64,000 nt of DNA from positions 8,039,466 to 8,103,465 of the forward strand of contig OU696585.1 in the NCBI GenBank assembly GCA_916048095.2, written 5' to 3'. Made by a program: the position numbers and the translations under genes. Shown piece after piece: positions 11,321 through 24,560 of the stretch. The stretch's first letter is position 1. Each line of letters begins with the position of its first letter. The notes under the pieces are model-generated. The model was not told where the DNA came from. It searched no databases and saw only the letters and a program-made list of their open reading frames with translations. This DNA is from Sacculina carcini. Its lineage: Eukaryota; Arthropoda; Thecostraca; Sacculinidae.

Positions 11321-11480
11321 CCGTGCCAGGTATTCTTCAGCAAGACTACACTTGTACCGGCAGTAGATCCACTCAATTGAAGAAACCACACAGTGATGAT
11401 AGTCAATCTGTTCCGCTAAGGAGCCAAGCGCACCCACAGTACTCGGGATACCACCAGAGCAAGACACATCAAGTGAGGAC
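11321..11480 (-). CDS. Candidate extra exon inside par-3 intron 4
   Basis: A 160-nt segment with a strong acceptor (TTTTTCACTGTCATCCTAG|G) and a strong donor (GCACGG|GTAAGATC). It reads SSLDVSCSGGIPSTVGALGS, LAEQIDYHHC, and ends CSLAEEYLAR without stops. Its start phase fits the end of par-3 exon 4, but its end phase does not fit exon 5. It could therefore be a terminal alternative exon (reading on past the donor meets a stop at 11264), part of another gene, or chance. I recognise no family. Confidence 0.35.
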
Positions 11481-11484
11481 CTAG

Positions 11485-12290
11485 GATGACAGTGAAAAAG
11501 ACACACCCACGCCAGAACAACACTGACACACACACACACGCGACTCAACACACACACTGACACCAGGCAGGCGGGTGTGCAGCGAGTCAATACAGCCTGC
11601 TGCAATAGTTCTGCGACGGCAAGTCAATGAACACCCGGCCACCATCCCCACCACTACCACTTTCTCCAAGAGCAACCAGCACACACAGAGATGAGGCGCG
11701 ACCGGTGAATAAGAGCGAGCAACAGGCGGCAAAGCAGACAGACAGACTGAGAGGAAAGAGGATCGGAAAGAGAGAAATACAGAGTACATCGTGACAGCGC
11801 TGCACACACACACACGCACACACACAGTCAATAAACGAGAAGGTCACACGGCGACCCGAAGTCACGTGACAACACACAATTAGGCGCCCACACGAACGAT
11901 TGCAACACACGCACACACAGACACATCGAGAAAGACATTCAAGTGTGCCTGCGCCTATCTGTCTGTCTGTCTGTATGTGTTTGTGTGTGCGTGTGTAGTG
12001 GGATGTGAGATTTGACCAATGAACAAGAGGAATGAGGCAAGTAGGCAACAGAACAGAACGACCACAATGCAACACGCCCCATAACAACAATATGAGCGCG
12101 TCATGATCAAGACAACAGCTAGTTCTATCACGCCTAGTCATCTCAAGCGGTCATTGAAGCAGAGAACACCGACACACAGATAGAGAGAGATAGAGAGAGA
12201 TAGAGAAACATTGAATTAGTCATTACCAGCATAGCGTTTTTGCTTGTAATGAATAATTTTGCATATCAAATGAAATTATGCACGTATTCA
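11485..12290. other. par-3 intron 4 sequence, CA-rich, no gene seen
   Basis: Scattered short CA runs (11520-11570, 11800-11825, 11905-11930) and a gataga-type repeat near 12180-12210. Open frames on the minus strand here are unconvincing. Confidence 0.5.
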
Positions 12291-12297
12291 CACGTGT

Positions 12298-12432
12298 ACG
12301 TGTGTGTGTGTGTGTGTGTGTGTTTGTGTGACAGAGAGTATTCATTTGTGTGATTGATTCATTCTATATGTGCATCCGCTTGACTAAGTGTATGTGTGTG
12401 TACGTGTGTGTGTGTATGTGTGTGTGTGTGTA
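12298..12432. repeat. GT-rich microsatellite tracts
   Basis: Two (GT)n runs, 12300-12328 and about 12390-12432, separated by unique sequence. Confidence 0.9.
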
Positions 12433-12619
12433 TGAAAACGAATGATGATAAAACAGTGACATTCATTCATAAGGGAACCAGAATATAACGCCAACGTACC
12501 ATTACGCCTACGTACTCTGCTTCTCTTTCTTGTTAGATTAGGTTAGTTAGGTAAGAGAGAGAGCCGGGATTGAAGCGTAGGCATAATGGTCCATATACAT
12601 AGACCCCATTCATAATATG

Positions 12620-12895
12620 CTTTGAGTAGCGTAGCGTACGGGGGCGTGGGAAGGGCGGCAAGTTTAATTAGCCTTACACCTGAGTGGCATTTCTGATTAT
12701 ACTATTTTATATTTGCTGATTTAAACTTAAATAACTGAATAAAGGTGAGATCGATTGTAAATAATTATTTATCCCAGTAGATGAGTGGAAGCATGCACGA
12801 TTATAAGCGTTCGTTTATTCGGCTATATCGACAGTTATGCACTTACTAATTCCCTATTACAGTCGTGTTGAAACTCACAGTCTCTTGCGTCTAAG
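12620..12895. mobile_element. Interspersed repeat, CAGTGGCGTAGC family, copy 2
   Basis: Begins near gagtagcgtagcgtacggg and is collinear with 9541-9850 up to cgtgttgaaactcacagtct. Same orientation, moderately diverged. Both copies lie in par-3 introns. Confidence 0.65.
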
Positions 12896-12984
12896 TTAAG
12901 TAACACTAGTTTACACAGATACATGCACACTCCCCCTCCCTGGTTAGCTATTACCAACACCTTGAACGCCCGATGTACGTGCGT

Positions 12985-12989
12985 GTGCT

Positions 12990-13076
<87 letters not shown>

Positions 13077-13100
13077 GTGTGTGTGTGTGTGTGTGTGTTG
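12985..13100. repeat. (GT)n microsatellite at par-3 exon 4 donor
   Basis: Over 100 nt of GT dinucleotides with one GCTG interruption near 13071. On the par-3 coding strand it is (CA)n starting 6 nt after the exon 4 donor. Confidence 0.97.
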
Positions 13101-13106
13101 ACTGAC

Positions 13107-13273
13107 CCGGCAGTGTTTGAGTTGTGGTTGGTGTTGAACTGCATGGACAGTCGACTAGAGTCTCTAGTAAACTTGTTGCTAGCACTAGCACCGCCCGACA
13201 GCGAGTCATCGTGATCACGCTCAGCACCAGATGCGGCCTCTCTCTCTACCGGCGGACTCAAGCGACCACAACT
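13107..13273 (-). CDS. par-3: par-3 exon 4: linker
   Basis: 167 nt. The acceptor is GGTGTGTAG|AGTTGT (phase 0) and the donor GCCGG|GTCAGTC, leaving two nt of a codon. It encodes an acidic/Ser-rich stretch containing ASNKFTRDSSRLSMQFN, which aligns with WSNQFQRDNARSSLSAS in the vertebrate linker. The acceptor sits directly after an in-frame TAG, so the exon cannot extend further upstream in this frame. The intron at the donor is a pure (GT)n tract (12985-13100), 6 nt from the splice site. Confidence 0.87.
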
Positions 13274-13688
13274 CTACACACCGCCACATCATGATTATCA
13301 TCATCTTCTTCATAAGCATTATCATCATTACGTCGTCTGTAAGCGCGAAATTCATTACATTCAGCGCTGGCAAGTGTCCTTCTGTCTTCCTACCACTCAT
13401 AACAGTCACCAACAACAAGAACAACCTTACAAGCAGGAGGTAGAGGTGAGGAGTGCTATGCAAGCAAGCATTCAATAATATTTATAATAATAATAATAAT
13501 AGAAGCAACAGTGGGTTGAAACTTGCACAAACACGCTATTTCTTAAAACATAAAATATCCTTTGGTTTTGAACAAAGAGAAAATGCAGCACAGGAAACAT
13601 CTCTGTTGGATTATAGCACCAAATATGATTTGAAACCATCAGACCTAGACAACACTCTCGTGAACAACACAATATAATGCAAATGGAA

Positions 13689-14010
13689 CAATGGTGGATC
13701 CAGAGAGAAGAGCTCTCAGGGGACTCAAGCCCCCAAAATGTTTCCATCAACTCCTCATAACCTTTTATAGATTATCTTTGTAGGTAACTTATTTACAGCT
13801 TCACTAAACGAGGTCAAGAAAAATACCTTTCAGTAGAATGTGTTGATATAATCATGAATGCAGCATAATAAGCAGTGTGTTGATATTGTGCGTGTAAATG
13901 TGTGTAAATATAATTAAAAATGTCCCAAATCATGACCTTCACATGCTATCTACTCACTCAAACATAGTTCGCCCACCCCCCTCCCAAACTGCACTCTGGA
14001 TCCGCTACTG
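13689..14010. mobile_element. hAT MITE with perfect 8-bp target duplication
   Basis: A 322-bp element with terminal inverted repeats caatggtggatccagag (left) and ctctggatccgctactg (right; reverse complement cagtagcggatccagag). It is flanked on both sides by aaatggaa (13681-13688 and 14011-14018), the 8-bp duplication typical of hAT insertions. It has no coding capacity and sits in par-3 intron 3. Confidence 0.88.
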
Positions 14011-14133
14011 AAATGGAAGAGCCGCAGAACACACACACACACACGTGCGCTAAAACAAAACCACATACACATAATTCGCCACTAGCTTCCACCACAGTAG
14101 TCGCTCGTGTATGGTTCTGTGAGAGAGGGGTAC

Positions 14134-14346
14134 CTTGATGGGAGTGGAACGAGCCTGAATGTCATCGTCCAGAATGACAGGTGCGGCCGACCATCTCTTG
14201 GAGTTGTTGAACGTCGGAGGAAGTGTTTGCTGCTCGCGGGCCCGGCGAGATGAGGTGTGGGAGGAATGATGAGAAGTGGTGTGAGAGCTAGCACCGCTCG
14301 AGGACAAGGGGAGTTGATTGAGAGCAGATTCGCTACCTCGACGAAC
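14134..14346 (-). CDS. par-3: par-3 exon 3: Ser-rich linker
   Basis: 71 codons. The acceptor is GGCTGCAG|GTTCGTCGA and the donor ATCAAG|GTACCC, phase 0 at both ends. The start VRRGSESALNQLPLSSSG matches the conserved VRRSSDPAL motif of PARD3, and NNSKRWSAAP matches the family's later TRWSTTA block. The rest is Ser/His/Thr-rich and low complexity, as expected for the disordered linker. The 42-bp minisatellite begins about 30 nt upstream of this acceptor. Confidence 0.93.
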
Positions 14347-14364
14347 CTGCAGCCAACACAATTA

Positions 14365-16065
14365 ATTACCGCCCGCTCATAACTGCCTATCACTGAATAA
14401 TACTGACACAATCATCTCATAACTGACTATAACTGAATAATACTGACACACAATCATCTCATAACTGACTATCACTGAATAATACTGACACACAATAATC
14501 TCATAACTGGCTATAACTGAATAATACTGACACACAATCATCTCATAACTGGCTATCACTGAATAATACTGACACACAATCATCTCGTAACTGACTATCA
14601 CTGAATAATACTGACACACAATCATCTCATAACTGGCTATAACTGAATAATACTGACACACAATCATCTCATAACTGACTATCACTGAATAATACTGACA
14701 CATAATCATCTCATAACTGACTATCACTGAATAATACTGACACACAATCATCTCGTAACTGACTATCACTGAATAATACTGACACACAATCATCTCATAA
14801 CTGACTATCACTGAACAATACTGACACATAATCATCTCATAACTGACTATAACTGAATAATACTGACACATAATCATCTCATAACTGACTATCACTGAAT
14901 AATACTGACACACAATCATCTCATAACTGACTATCACTGAATAATACTGACACATAATCATCTCATAACTGACTATCACTGAATAATACTGACACATAAT
15001 AATCTCATAACTGACTATCACTGAATAATACTGACACACAATCATCTCATAACTGGCTATCACTGAACAATACTGACACACAATCATCTCATAACTGACT
15101 ATCACTGAATAATACTGACATACAATCATCTCATAACTGGCTATCACTGAATAATACTGACACACAATCATCTCGTAACTGACTATCACTGAATAATACT
15201 GACACATAATCATCTCATAACTGACTATCACTGAATAATACTGACACACAATCATCTCATAACTGACTATCACTGAACAATACTGACACACAATCATCTC
15301 ATAACTGCCTATCACTGAACAATACTGACACACAATCATCTCATAACTGACTATCACTGAACAATACTGACACACAATCATCTCATAACTGACTATCACT
15401 GAATAATACTGACACACAATCATCTCGTAACTGCCTATCACTGAATAATACTGACACATAATAATCTCATAACTGACTATCACTGAATAATATTGACACA
15501 CAATCATCTCATAACTGACTATCACTGAACAATACTGACACATAATCATCTCGTAACTGACTATCACTGAATAATACTGACACACAATCATCTCGTAACT
15601 AACCATCACTGACACACAATCATCTCATAACTGGCTATCACTGAATAATATTGACACACAATCATCTCATAACTGACTATCACTGAATAATACTGACACA
15701 CAATCATTTCGTAACTGACCATCACTAACACATCACTGACACATAATAATCTCATAACTAACTATCACTGAACAATACTGACACACAATAATCTCATAAC
15801 TGACTATCACTGAATAATACTGACACATAATCATCTCATAACTGACTATCACTGAACAATACTGACACATAATCATCACATAATTGACTATCACTGAACA
15901 ATACTGACACACAATAATCTCATAACTGACTATCACTGAATAATACTGACACACAATCATCTCGTAACTGACTATCACTGAATAATACTGACACACAATC
16001 ATCTCATAACTGACTATCACTGAACAATACTGACACACAATAATCTCATAACTGACACATCACTG
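14365..16065. repeat. Minisatellite, 42-bp unit, about 40 copies
   Basis: Tandem unit built from actgactatcactgaataat plus actgacacacaatcatctca plus ta. Variation is limited (ggctat, aacaata, cataatc). Because 42 is a multiple of three, one minus frame stays open for 412 codons with a 14-residue period (CQYYSVIVSYEMIV); I take this as a by-product of the repeat. On the par-3 coding strand it ends close to the exon 3 acceptor. Confidence 0.96.
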
Positions 16066-16399
16066 ACACATCACTGACACATCACTGACACATCACTAAC
16101 AATCAGCTGACACAGGATAGCCATCCCAATGAAACAATGAAAACGGTCTGCGGTGTCTTTTTGGCTCAGTGAAAGCATTAGCTCAATACAACACCACCCA
16201 CAATACCAGTGTAATGTAGAAAGCGCTGGTTCACTAGCATACTCGATAGTTGTTAAACTTGGCGACATTGTGTGATGAAGAACAATCTACATCAGATTGA
16301 CCATCCATCTTATCCCCAAACATAAGCCAAACCCTCCTCCCGAAAAAAATGTCTAATGTAGTTGCTCCTACTTCACTAAGCTCCACATTCCTAGCACCC

Positions 16400-16435
16400 A
16401 CCGGAGAAATACTGGCGCCGCCACTGAGGCTCAAG
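16400..16435. mobile_element. Terminus of CAGTGGCGGCGCCAG element
   Basis: ccaccggagaaatactggcg then ccgccactg matches 31540-31573 (cccaccggaaaaaaacctgg then cgccgccactg). Both look like one end of the same hAT-like non-autonomous element; the other end was not located. Confidence 0.5.
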
Positions 16436-16454
16436 CGCAGAAGCGACACATAAA

Positions 16455-17775
16455 TGGCACAGTACAGTACAGTACACACAAAAATGACACAGACACAGAC
16501 ACAGTACAGTACAGTACAGTACAGTACAGCAATGACACAGACACAGACACAGTACAGTACAGTACAGCAATGACACAGACACAGACACAGACACAGTACA
16601 GTACAGTACAGCAATGACACAGACACAGACACAGTACAGTACAGTACACACAGCAATGGCACAGTACAGTACAGTACAGTACAGTACACACAGACACAGA
16701 CACAGTACAGTACAGTACAGTACAGTACAGTACAGCAATGACACAGACACAGTACAGTACAGTACAGCAATGACACAGACACAGACACAGTACAGTACAG
16801 TACACACAGCAAAGACACAGACACAGACACAGTACAGTACAGTACAGCAAAGACACAGACACAGTACAGTACAGTACAGCAAAGACACAGACACAGTACA
16901 GTACAGTACAGCAAAGACACAGACACAGTACAGTACAGTACAGCAAAGACACAGACACAGTACAGTACAGTACAGTACAGTACAGCAATGACACAGACAC
17001 AGACACAGTACAGTACAGTACAGCAATGACACAGACACAGTACAGTACAGTACAGTACAGCAATGACACAGACACAGACACAGTACACACAGCAATGACA
17101 CAGACACAGACACAGTACAGTACAGTACAGTACAGCAATGGCACAGACACAGACACAGTACAGTACAGTACAGTACAGTACACATAGCAATGACACAGAC
17201 ACAGTACAGTACGGTACAGTACAGTACAGCAATGACACAAACACAGACACAGTACAGTACAGCAATAACACAGACACAGTACAGTACAGTACACACAGCA
17301 ATGACACATTACAGTACAGTACAGTACAGTACAGTACAGCAATGACACAGACACAGACACAGTACAGTACAGTACAGTACACATAGCAATGACACAGACA
17401 CAGTACAGTACAGTACAGTACAGCAATGGCACAGACACAGACACAGTACAGTACACACAGCAATGACACAGACACAGACACAGTACAGTACACACAGCAA
17501 TGACACAGACACAGTACAGTACAGTACAGTACACACAGCAATGACACAGACACAGACACAGTACAGTACAGTACACATAGCAATGACACAGACGAAGACA
17601 CAGTACAGTACAGTACAGTACACACAGCAATGACACAGACACAGTACAGTACAGTGCACACAAAAATGACACAGACACAGACACAGTACAGTACAGTACA
17701 GTACACACAGTAATGACACAGACACATTACAGTACAGTACAGCAATGACACAGATACAGTACAGTACAGCAATGG
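16455..17775. repeat. Higher-order repeat of (AGTAC)n and (CAGACA)n
   Basis: Two short motifs alternate: runs of acagt/agtac pentamers (acagtacagtacagtac) and runs of cagaca hexamers, joined by cagcaatgacaca. The composite unit is 30-70 bp and irregular in length. Long open frames here on both strands (up to 567 codons) are purely repetitive and are not counted as genes. Confidence 0.95.
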
Positions 17776-17942
17776 CACCTGTAGCGAGCACGAGGGTTCG
17801 CAGTTGTCCGTCACCTCAATGTCGGCACGTGAAAACGGCTGGAAACAATGATACTGCGCTACATCACCGTTCTGACACACACACATACACACACACATAC
17901 ATGTACACATACATACATAAGCGATGTGTATGCACAATATAA

Positions 17943-18499
17943 CGGGTCGATTTTTTACTCAAAGTGAGTGCCAAGTTGAAGTAGATGCAGTGTTTTTGTG
18001 TAGATTTCGAAATTATTAATTATATTGTAATCATTAAAGTAACGTTTCGCAAAATGCATTTAAAAAATGCGATTTTCAAGTACATCAGCGTAGTGGGTAT
18101 GTTACATCAGGTCTATAATGAAATTACAGTGGACCCTCAAACCCCACTTGCAAAACAATCCACTACTACGCGATCAGGATTTCAATAGAAAACGAAATTT
18201 CAGCTGAGTTTTACAATAAATTTCAATAAAATAATAATTTAATTTCAATAAAAATATGTGTTCGAAACCTGCATACAAACTGCATCATTTCCTAGCTGAC
18301 TTTAATTCTGATTTTAAAATCTTTTTAAAATCCAAGCATCTAAATAAACGCTAAGCGCGCGCAATGTTACTGGAAAAACTTTTCAACTTGATTTCCGGGA
18401 AAACGTTTCTAATTAATTGCAATAGAAAATATATTTTCGGAATCAGCATGAAAAACTGCATTGTGATTCCAAAAAAGAGATAAAAATCGACCCACCCTA
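17943..18499. mobile_element. Inverted-repeat element, GGGTCGATTTTT family, copy 1
   Basis: The left end cgggtcgattttttactc and right end gataaaaatcgacccaccct are inverted; further inside, gatgcagtgttttt pairs with gaaaaactgcat. The interior is AT-rich with no transposase frame. Related sequence occurs at 36071-38386 and 46190-46615. Confidence 0.7.
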
Positions 18500-19160
18500 A
18501 TATACACATACAAACACATGCACTGACATACACAAATGCATACATTCATAACCGCACTTATGCACACATTCACAAATATACACATACATACATACATACA
18601 CATACGTAGGTACAGTAAGCGATACATCAGTGGTTCTCCATCTTTTTCAGTTTTCGCACTCTTAAAACAAGAAGTCAGTTCTCACACCCTCTGAATTTTG
18701 GATAGTTATATGAAAAATATAAAAACACAAACGAAGTAATAACAAAACTTTTATAATTCAATATATACTCATATAGGTTACAGTTCCTCTAAGAAATATA
18801 AGTTTTTCAATATAAAATATAAATAATAGATATAAACATATATTTTGTTTAATTTTTCACATGATTGAAATGAGCAGTAAACTCTGAACGTGCATTTGAA
18901 AAACAACTACAAAAATGTCAATTAACAACAAATAAAATACAGGAGTATTATTCACAGTGTATGAATATTGTTCACAAACACATCCATACACACATACACG
19001 CATCCATACACACATACACACATCCATACACACACACACACATCCATACACACATACAGGCACACATACACACATCCATACACACACATACACGCACACA
19101 TAAACACACAAGCACACAAACACACAAGTACACAAACACACACATACATACAATGCGTAA
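18500..19160. repeat. CA-rich low-complexity stretches around AT-rich DNA
   Basis: 18500-18610 and 18970-19150 are degenerate CA repeats (acacatccatacacacatac units of about 20 bp in the second). AT-rich non-coding sequence lies between them. Confidence 0.85.
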
Positions 19161-19370
19161 ACAAATAAGTTATTCGGCCAGCTTGGCACACTTCCTGCTG
19201 GCATGCAATTCAGTTGAGCATAGATCAATTGTTCAACATTGCTATTACTGTATATGTGTATGTGTGTGTATATATGAAGGTGTGTGAGTGTATGTGTATG
19301 TGATGTTTACACCAAAACATGAGCACACTGCAAAAGCCACGCGTGAAAGCGCCCATTGTGTGAAACACAC

Positions 19371-19506
<136 letters not shown>

Positions 19507-19799
19507 CAACAAACACGTGAAAAACAAACGTGCACACCCAAAGACACACAAACATACTCACACACATACAGACTCACACTCACACACCCACACATGCATG
19601 CGAGGTCCGTTCAAAACGTACCCCACAATGGTGTATAAAAGAAACAATTATTTAACATTCAACAATTAGTGTTTGTGAGGCTGAAGGACATCATCACTGT
19701 CTATGCGCGGAAGCATGTATCCAAGTACAAGCCAACGTATGTGTGTGTATGTGTGTTCTCACCGAGTTGTTCTCACCGAGTTGTCTCCGCAGAAATGAG

Positions 19800-21033
<1,234 letters not shown>

Positions 21034-21164
21034 AACTGTAAGTTCACTGGGGGACCGGCGCATCAGGGTAGTGGTGTTCAACCTATTTCTTATCATATCC
21101 CCTTTAACGCAATTCTAGTCTTTGTGACCACCAGAAACAGTTATTGATTCGCTAGAAGTCCTGG

Positions 21165-21375
21165 TGGTAGTCATACACATATGGATCATTGCGACATGAC
21201 TGTACGCCGGTGACTATTTCCACCGAACACCAAAACAACGCCACAACCAGGTGTACAGGTAGAATGAGCACACAAATACACCAAAGTCGGTGGATCAAAC
21301 ACACACGCACCAGACAAACACTGGGGGTCTCAGTGTCGCGGACGATCACACCATAGAAATGTTCAACATCGACAA
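21165..21375. repeat. Inverted-repeat partner A (with 29480-29685)
   Basis: The plus strand ccaccgaacaccaaaacaac, gccaca and ggtgtacagg is matched by the minus strand of 29484-29680 (ccaccgaccaccaaaacaac), with co-linear similarity over about 180 bp. It is GC-richer than its surroundings. No family recognised. Confidence 0.65.
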
Positions 21376-21637
21376 TAGCAATGAAATAAACTGTTACAAA
21401 ATAACTTGTTCGTGGCCCTCGAGAAATATGGTGACCCCCATTTTTCAAATTCGGTCCTATGGCCCCTCAAAAGAATGGCATGCACATCAAGGAGGCCATA
21501 TGTGATGTCATATAAGTTCAATAAATTGGAGTTGATATATTTAGCGTGATATATTTACTAAAAGTTTTCTTGTTGTGTTTTTATGCTCTTTCTTACTGCC
21601 ATGTTTCAATTTTGCAGTGTGTGTGCATGAGTATGTT

Positions 21638-21668
<31 letters not shown>

Positions 21669-21883
21669 TTGTGTGAGTGTGTGTGCTTCTGGGTGTGTGT
21701 ATTGTCCGCATGTTTGTTTTCCCTAAGCGGCGTGTCTTACTTATTTGTCTATATTTTTTGCACCAAGATTTGTCTTTTCGCGCGTGTGTTTTAATGTGCG
21801 CTATACAAATAAACGTTAATAATAATAATATGACCGACGTTGAGATACACTGCTTTGGGGGAGTAGTGTGACAGTTCACTGAC

Positions 21884-22150
21884 CATGTGAGGAGAGGCGG
21901 ACAATCGCTGGCAGGTATCATCATCGGAGCTGGCCGAGGTACCGTCGGCATCATGGCCCGCCACCCTCCTCCGACCCACCCTGACAGATACACCACCGCC
22001 ACTAGTCGTCGACAACGACGTAGTGGTGGCGTGGTACTCGGCAACCAGTTGTTCTCGGTCGTCAACCACATCACACACGCGGTCGTCGGGGTCCAGCAGA
22101 CCGCCGTCCGACGACTTGAGACTGTGCACCGTCACCCAGGAATCACCACA
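21884..22150 (-). CDS. par-3: par-3 exon 2: second half of CR1 domain
   Basis: 89 codons. The acceptor is GTGTGTAG|TGTGGTGAT and the donor CACATG|GTCAGTG, both phase 0. It encodes CGDSWVTVHSLKSSDGG, then LLDPDDRVCDVVDDREQLVA and later DADGTSASSDDD, which line up with the PARD3 stretch around VHRLEHGDGG, DDILCDVADDKDRLVA and GDGTSASS. It completes CR1 and enters the linker. A (CA)n tract (22157-22200) forms the intron immediately upstream of the acceptor. GC content is much higher than in the surrounding intron. Confidence 0.94.
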
Positions 22151-22156
22151 CTACAC

Positions 22157-22157
22157 A

Positions 22158-22200
<43 letters not shown>
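22157..22200. repeat. (CA)n microsatellite at par-3 exon 2 acceptor
   Basis: CA run beginning 6 nt beyond the exon 2 boundary. On the coding strand this GT-rich tract takes the place of a polypyrimidine tract. Confidence 0.95.
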
Positions 22201-22204
<4 letters not shown>

Positions 22205-22221
22205 ACGCTAGAATGAACAAA

Positions 22222-23522
22222 CAAATACAACATCACGACACATCTAGACACAACATCACGACACATCTAGACACAACATCACGACACATCTAGACACAAC
22301 ATCACGACACATCTAGACACAACATCACGACACATCTAGACACAACATCACGACACATCTAGACACAACATCACGACACATCTAGACACAACATCACGAC
22401 ACATCTAGACACAACATCACGACACATCTAGACACAACATCACGACACATCTAGACACAACATCACGACACATCTAGACACAACATCACGACACATCTAG
22501 ACACAACATCACGACACATCTAGACACAACATCACGACACATCTAGACACAACATCACGACACATCTAGACACAACATCACGACACATCTAGACACTACA
22601 TCACGACACATCTAGACACAACATCACGACACATCTAGACACAACATCACGACACATCTAGACACAACATCACGACACATCTAGACACAACATCACGACA
22701 CAACATCACGACACATCTAGACACAACATCACGACACATCTAGACACTACATCACGACACATCTAGACACAACATCACGACACATCTAGACACAACATCA
22801 CGACACATCTAGACACAACATCACGACACATCTAGACACAACATCACGACACATCTAGACACAACATCACGACACATCTAGACACAACATCACGACACAT
22901 CTAGACACAACATCACGACACATCTAGACACAACATCACGACACATCTAGACACAACATCACGACACATCTAGACACAACATCACGACACATCTAGACAC
23001 AACATCACGACACATCTAGACACAACATCACGACACATCTAGACACAACATCACGACACATCTAGACACAACATCACGACACATCTAGACACAACATCAC
23101 GACACATCTAGACACAACATCACGACACATCTAGACACAACATCACGACACATCTAGACACAACATCACGACACATCTAGACACAACATCACGACACATC
23201 TAGACACTACATCACGACACATCTAGACACAACATCACGACACATCTAGACACTACATCACGACACATCTAGACACAACATCACGACACATCTAGACACA
23301 ACATCACGACACATCTAGACACAACATCACGACACATCTAGACACTACATCACGACACATCTAGACACAACATCACGACACATCTAGACACTACATCACG
23401 ACACATCTAGACACAACATCACGACACATCTAGACACAACATCACGACACATCTAGACACAACATCTAGACACAACATCACGACACATCTAGACACAACA
23501 TCACGACACATCTAGACACTAC
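22222..23522. repeat. 23-bp satellite array, about 56 copies, very homogeneous
   Basis: The unit is acaacatcacgacacatcta followed by gac. Almost all copies are identical; the common variant has actacatc, and one or two copies are shortened (near 22690 and 23465). The sequence cacacgctagaatgaacaaa is present at both edges (22203 and 23545), next to CA tracts, so the array sits inside a duplication. Confidence 0.96.
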
Positions 23523-23599
23523 ACACACACACACACACATACACACACGCTAGAATGAACAAAAAAATACAACGATATATAGCAACATCACGACACCTC

Positions 23600-23760
23600 C
23601 TGCAATAATATTATTATTAATTACAGGCAAATACAGTAGCATGGGGGAAGAGTGCAAGCACTATTACCACCCTGCGGTGACCCCATGTACTGGAAGCACC
23701 CAAAACATATAGAAAGAGAGTTCGAAGAGTAATGGTTTTAGACAGGAAGATGAAACCCAA
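23600..23760 (+). mobile_element. Interspersed repeat with GCATGGGGGAAGAGTGCAAG core, copy 1
   Basis: A (TTA)n-like stretch, then attacaggcaaatacagtag, catgggggaagagtgcaagc, actattaccaccctgcggtg and accccatgtactggaagc, then a purine-rich tail (agaaagagagttcgaagag). Other copies: 42552-42790 (+), 51070-51290 (-), 59145-59360 (+). No ORF of note. Confidence 0.75.
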
Positions 23761-24254
23761 TGAAGAGATGAACGATGAATCAAATGAAATTATCACATCA
23801 AAAGGCTAAGTAAATGTCACACCGATGGGGTATTTAAGATTACCTTCATAAGGCAGCCATGATTTGAATGGTGCAACGCCAATACTTTGTGTGTGTGTGT
23901 GTGTGTTCGTGCAATAACTGTAGTTCAGGCAAATATAAACTATGTACTTTCTCATTTAGACTAGCCTAATTCTCGTTTCCAACTGAACTCCCATCAAACA
24001 GGCAGCTATATTTGATTGTTAAATGTACAAATAGAGTGGTATATCACCGTACATGTACTTTTATAGTAGCTGTTCTGATTAGAACCGAATCATACATCTC
24101 AGAAAATTGAGAACACATTGAGCCGATTTCATACTGAGCTCATATAAATTCAAGCAAGAATCACACACAGCTTCAAGTACCATACACTCAAGTATTCATC
24201 TAATTATCAACCCTTTTCAAACGTCTAAAGGTTAAAAGTCAGGACCATGCCGCA

Positions 24255-24560
24255 GTCACGAAACTCTTGTAGTATTTTGAGTCTCTTTCGTAGTCTCTTG
24301 AATCTCTTTCGAAGTCTCTTGAGTCTCTCCCATAGTCTCTTGAATATCTTGTAGTCTCTTGAATCTCTCATAGTCTCTTGAATCTCTCTCATAGTCTCTT
24401 GAATCTCTCATAGTCTCTTGAATATCTTGTAGTCTCTTGAATTTCTCATAGTCTCTTGAATATCTTGTAGTCTCTTGAATATCTTGCAGTCTATTGAGCC
24501 TCTCTTTTAGTCTCTTGAGTTCCTATTGTAATCCCTTGAGTCCTTCTTGAAGCTTCTTGC
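24255..24560. repeat. Minisatellite, about 19-20-bp unit
   Basis: About 15 degenerate copies of tagtctcttgaatctctca, with variants gaatatcttg and gagtctctttcg. It lies in par-3 intron 1. Confidence 0.9.

Noticed and set aside
12835..13261. ORFs extending par-3 exon 4 through HTHTHT runs
   Set aside because: The donor GCCGG|GTCAGT ends the exon; the His-Thr run is translated (CA)n intron.
14377..15615. 412-codon minus-strand ORF
   Set aside because: Entirely made of a 42-bp tandem repeat; the frame is open only because the unit is a multiple of three.
16234..17937. ORFs up to 567 codons with LYCTVSVSVSLL repeats
   Set aside because: Translation of the AGTAC/CAGACA repeat; open in several frames, no domain.
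22222..23522. CRISPR-like array
   Set aside because: Direct repeats have no spacers, and the DNA is animal nuclear; it is a satellite array.
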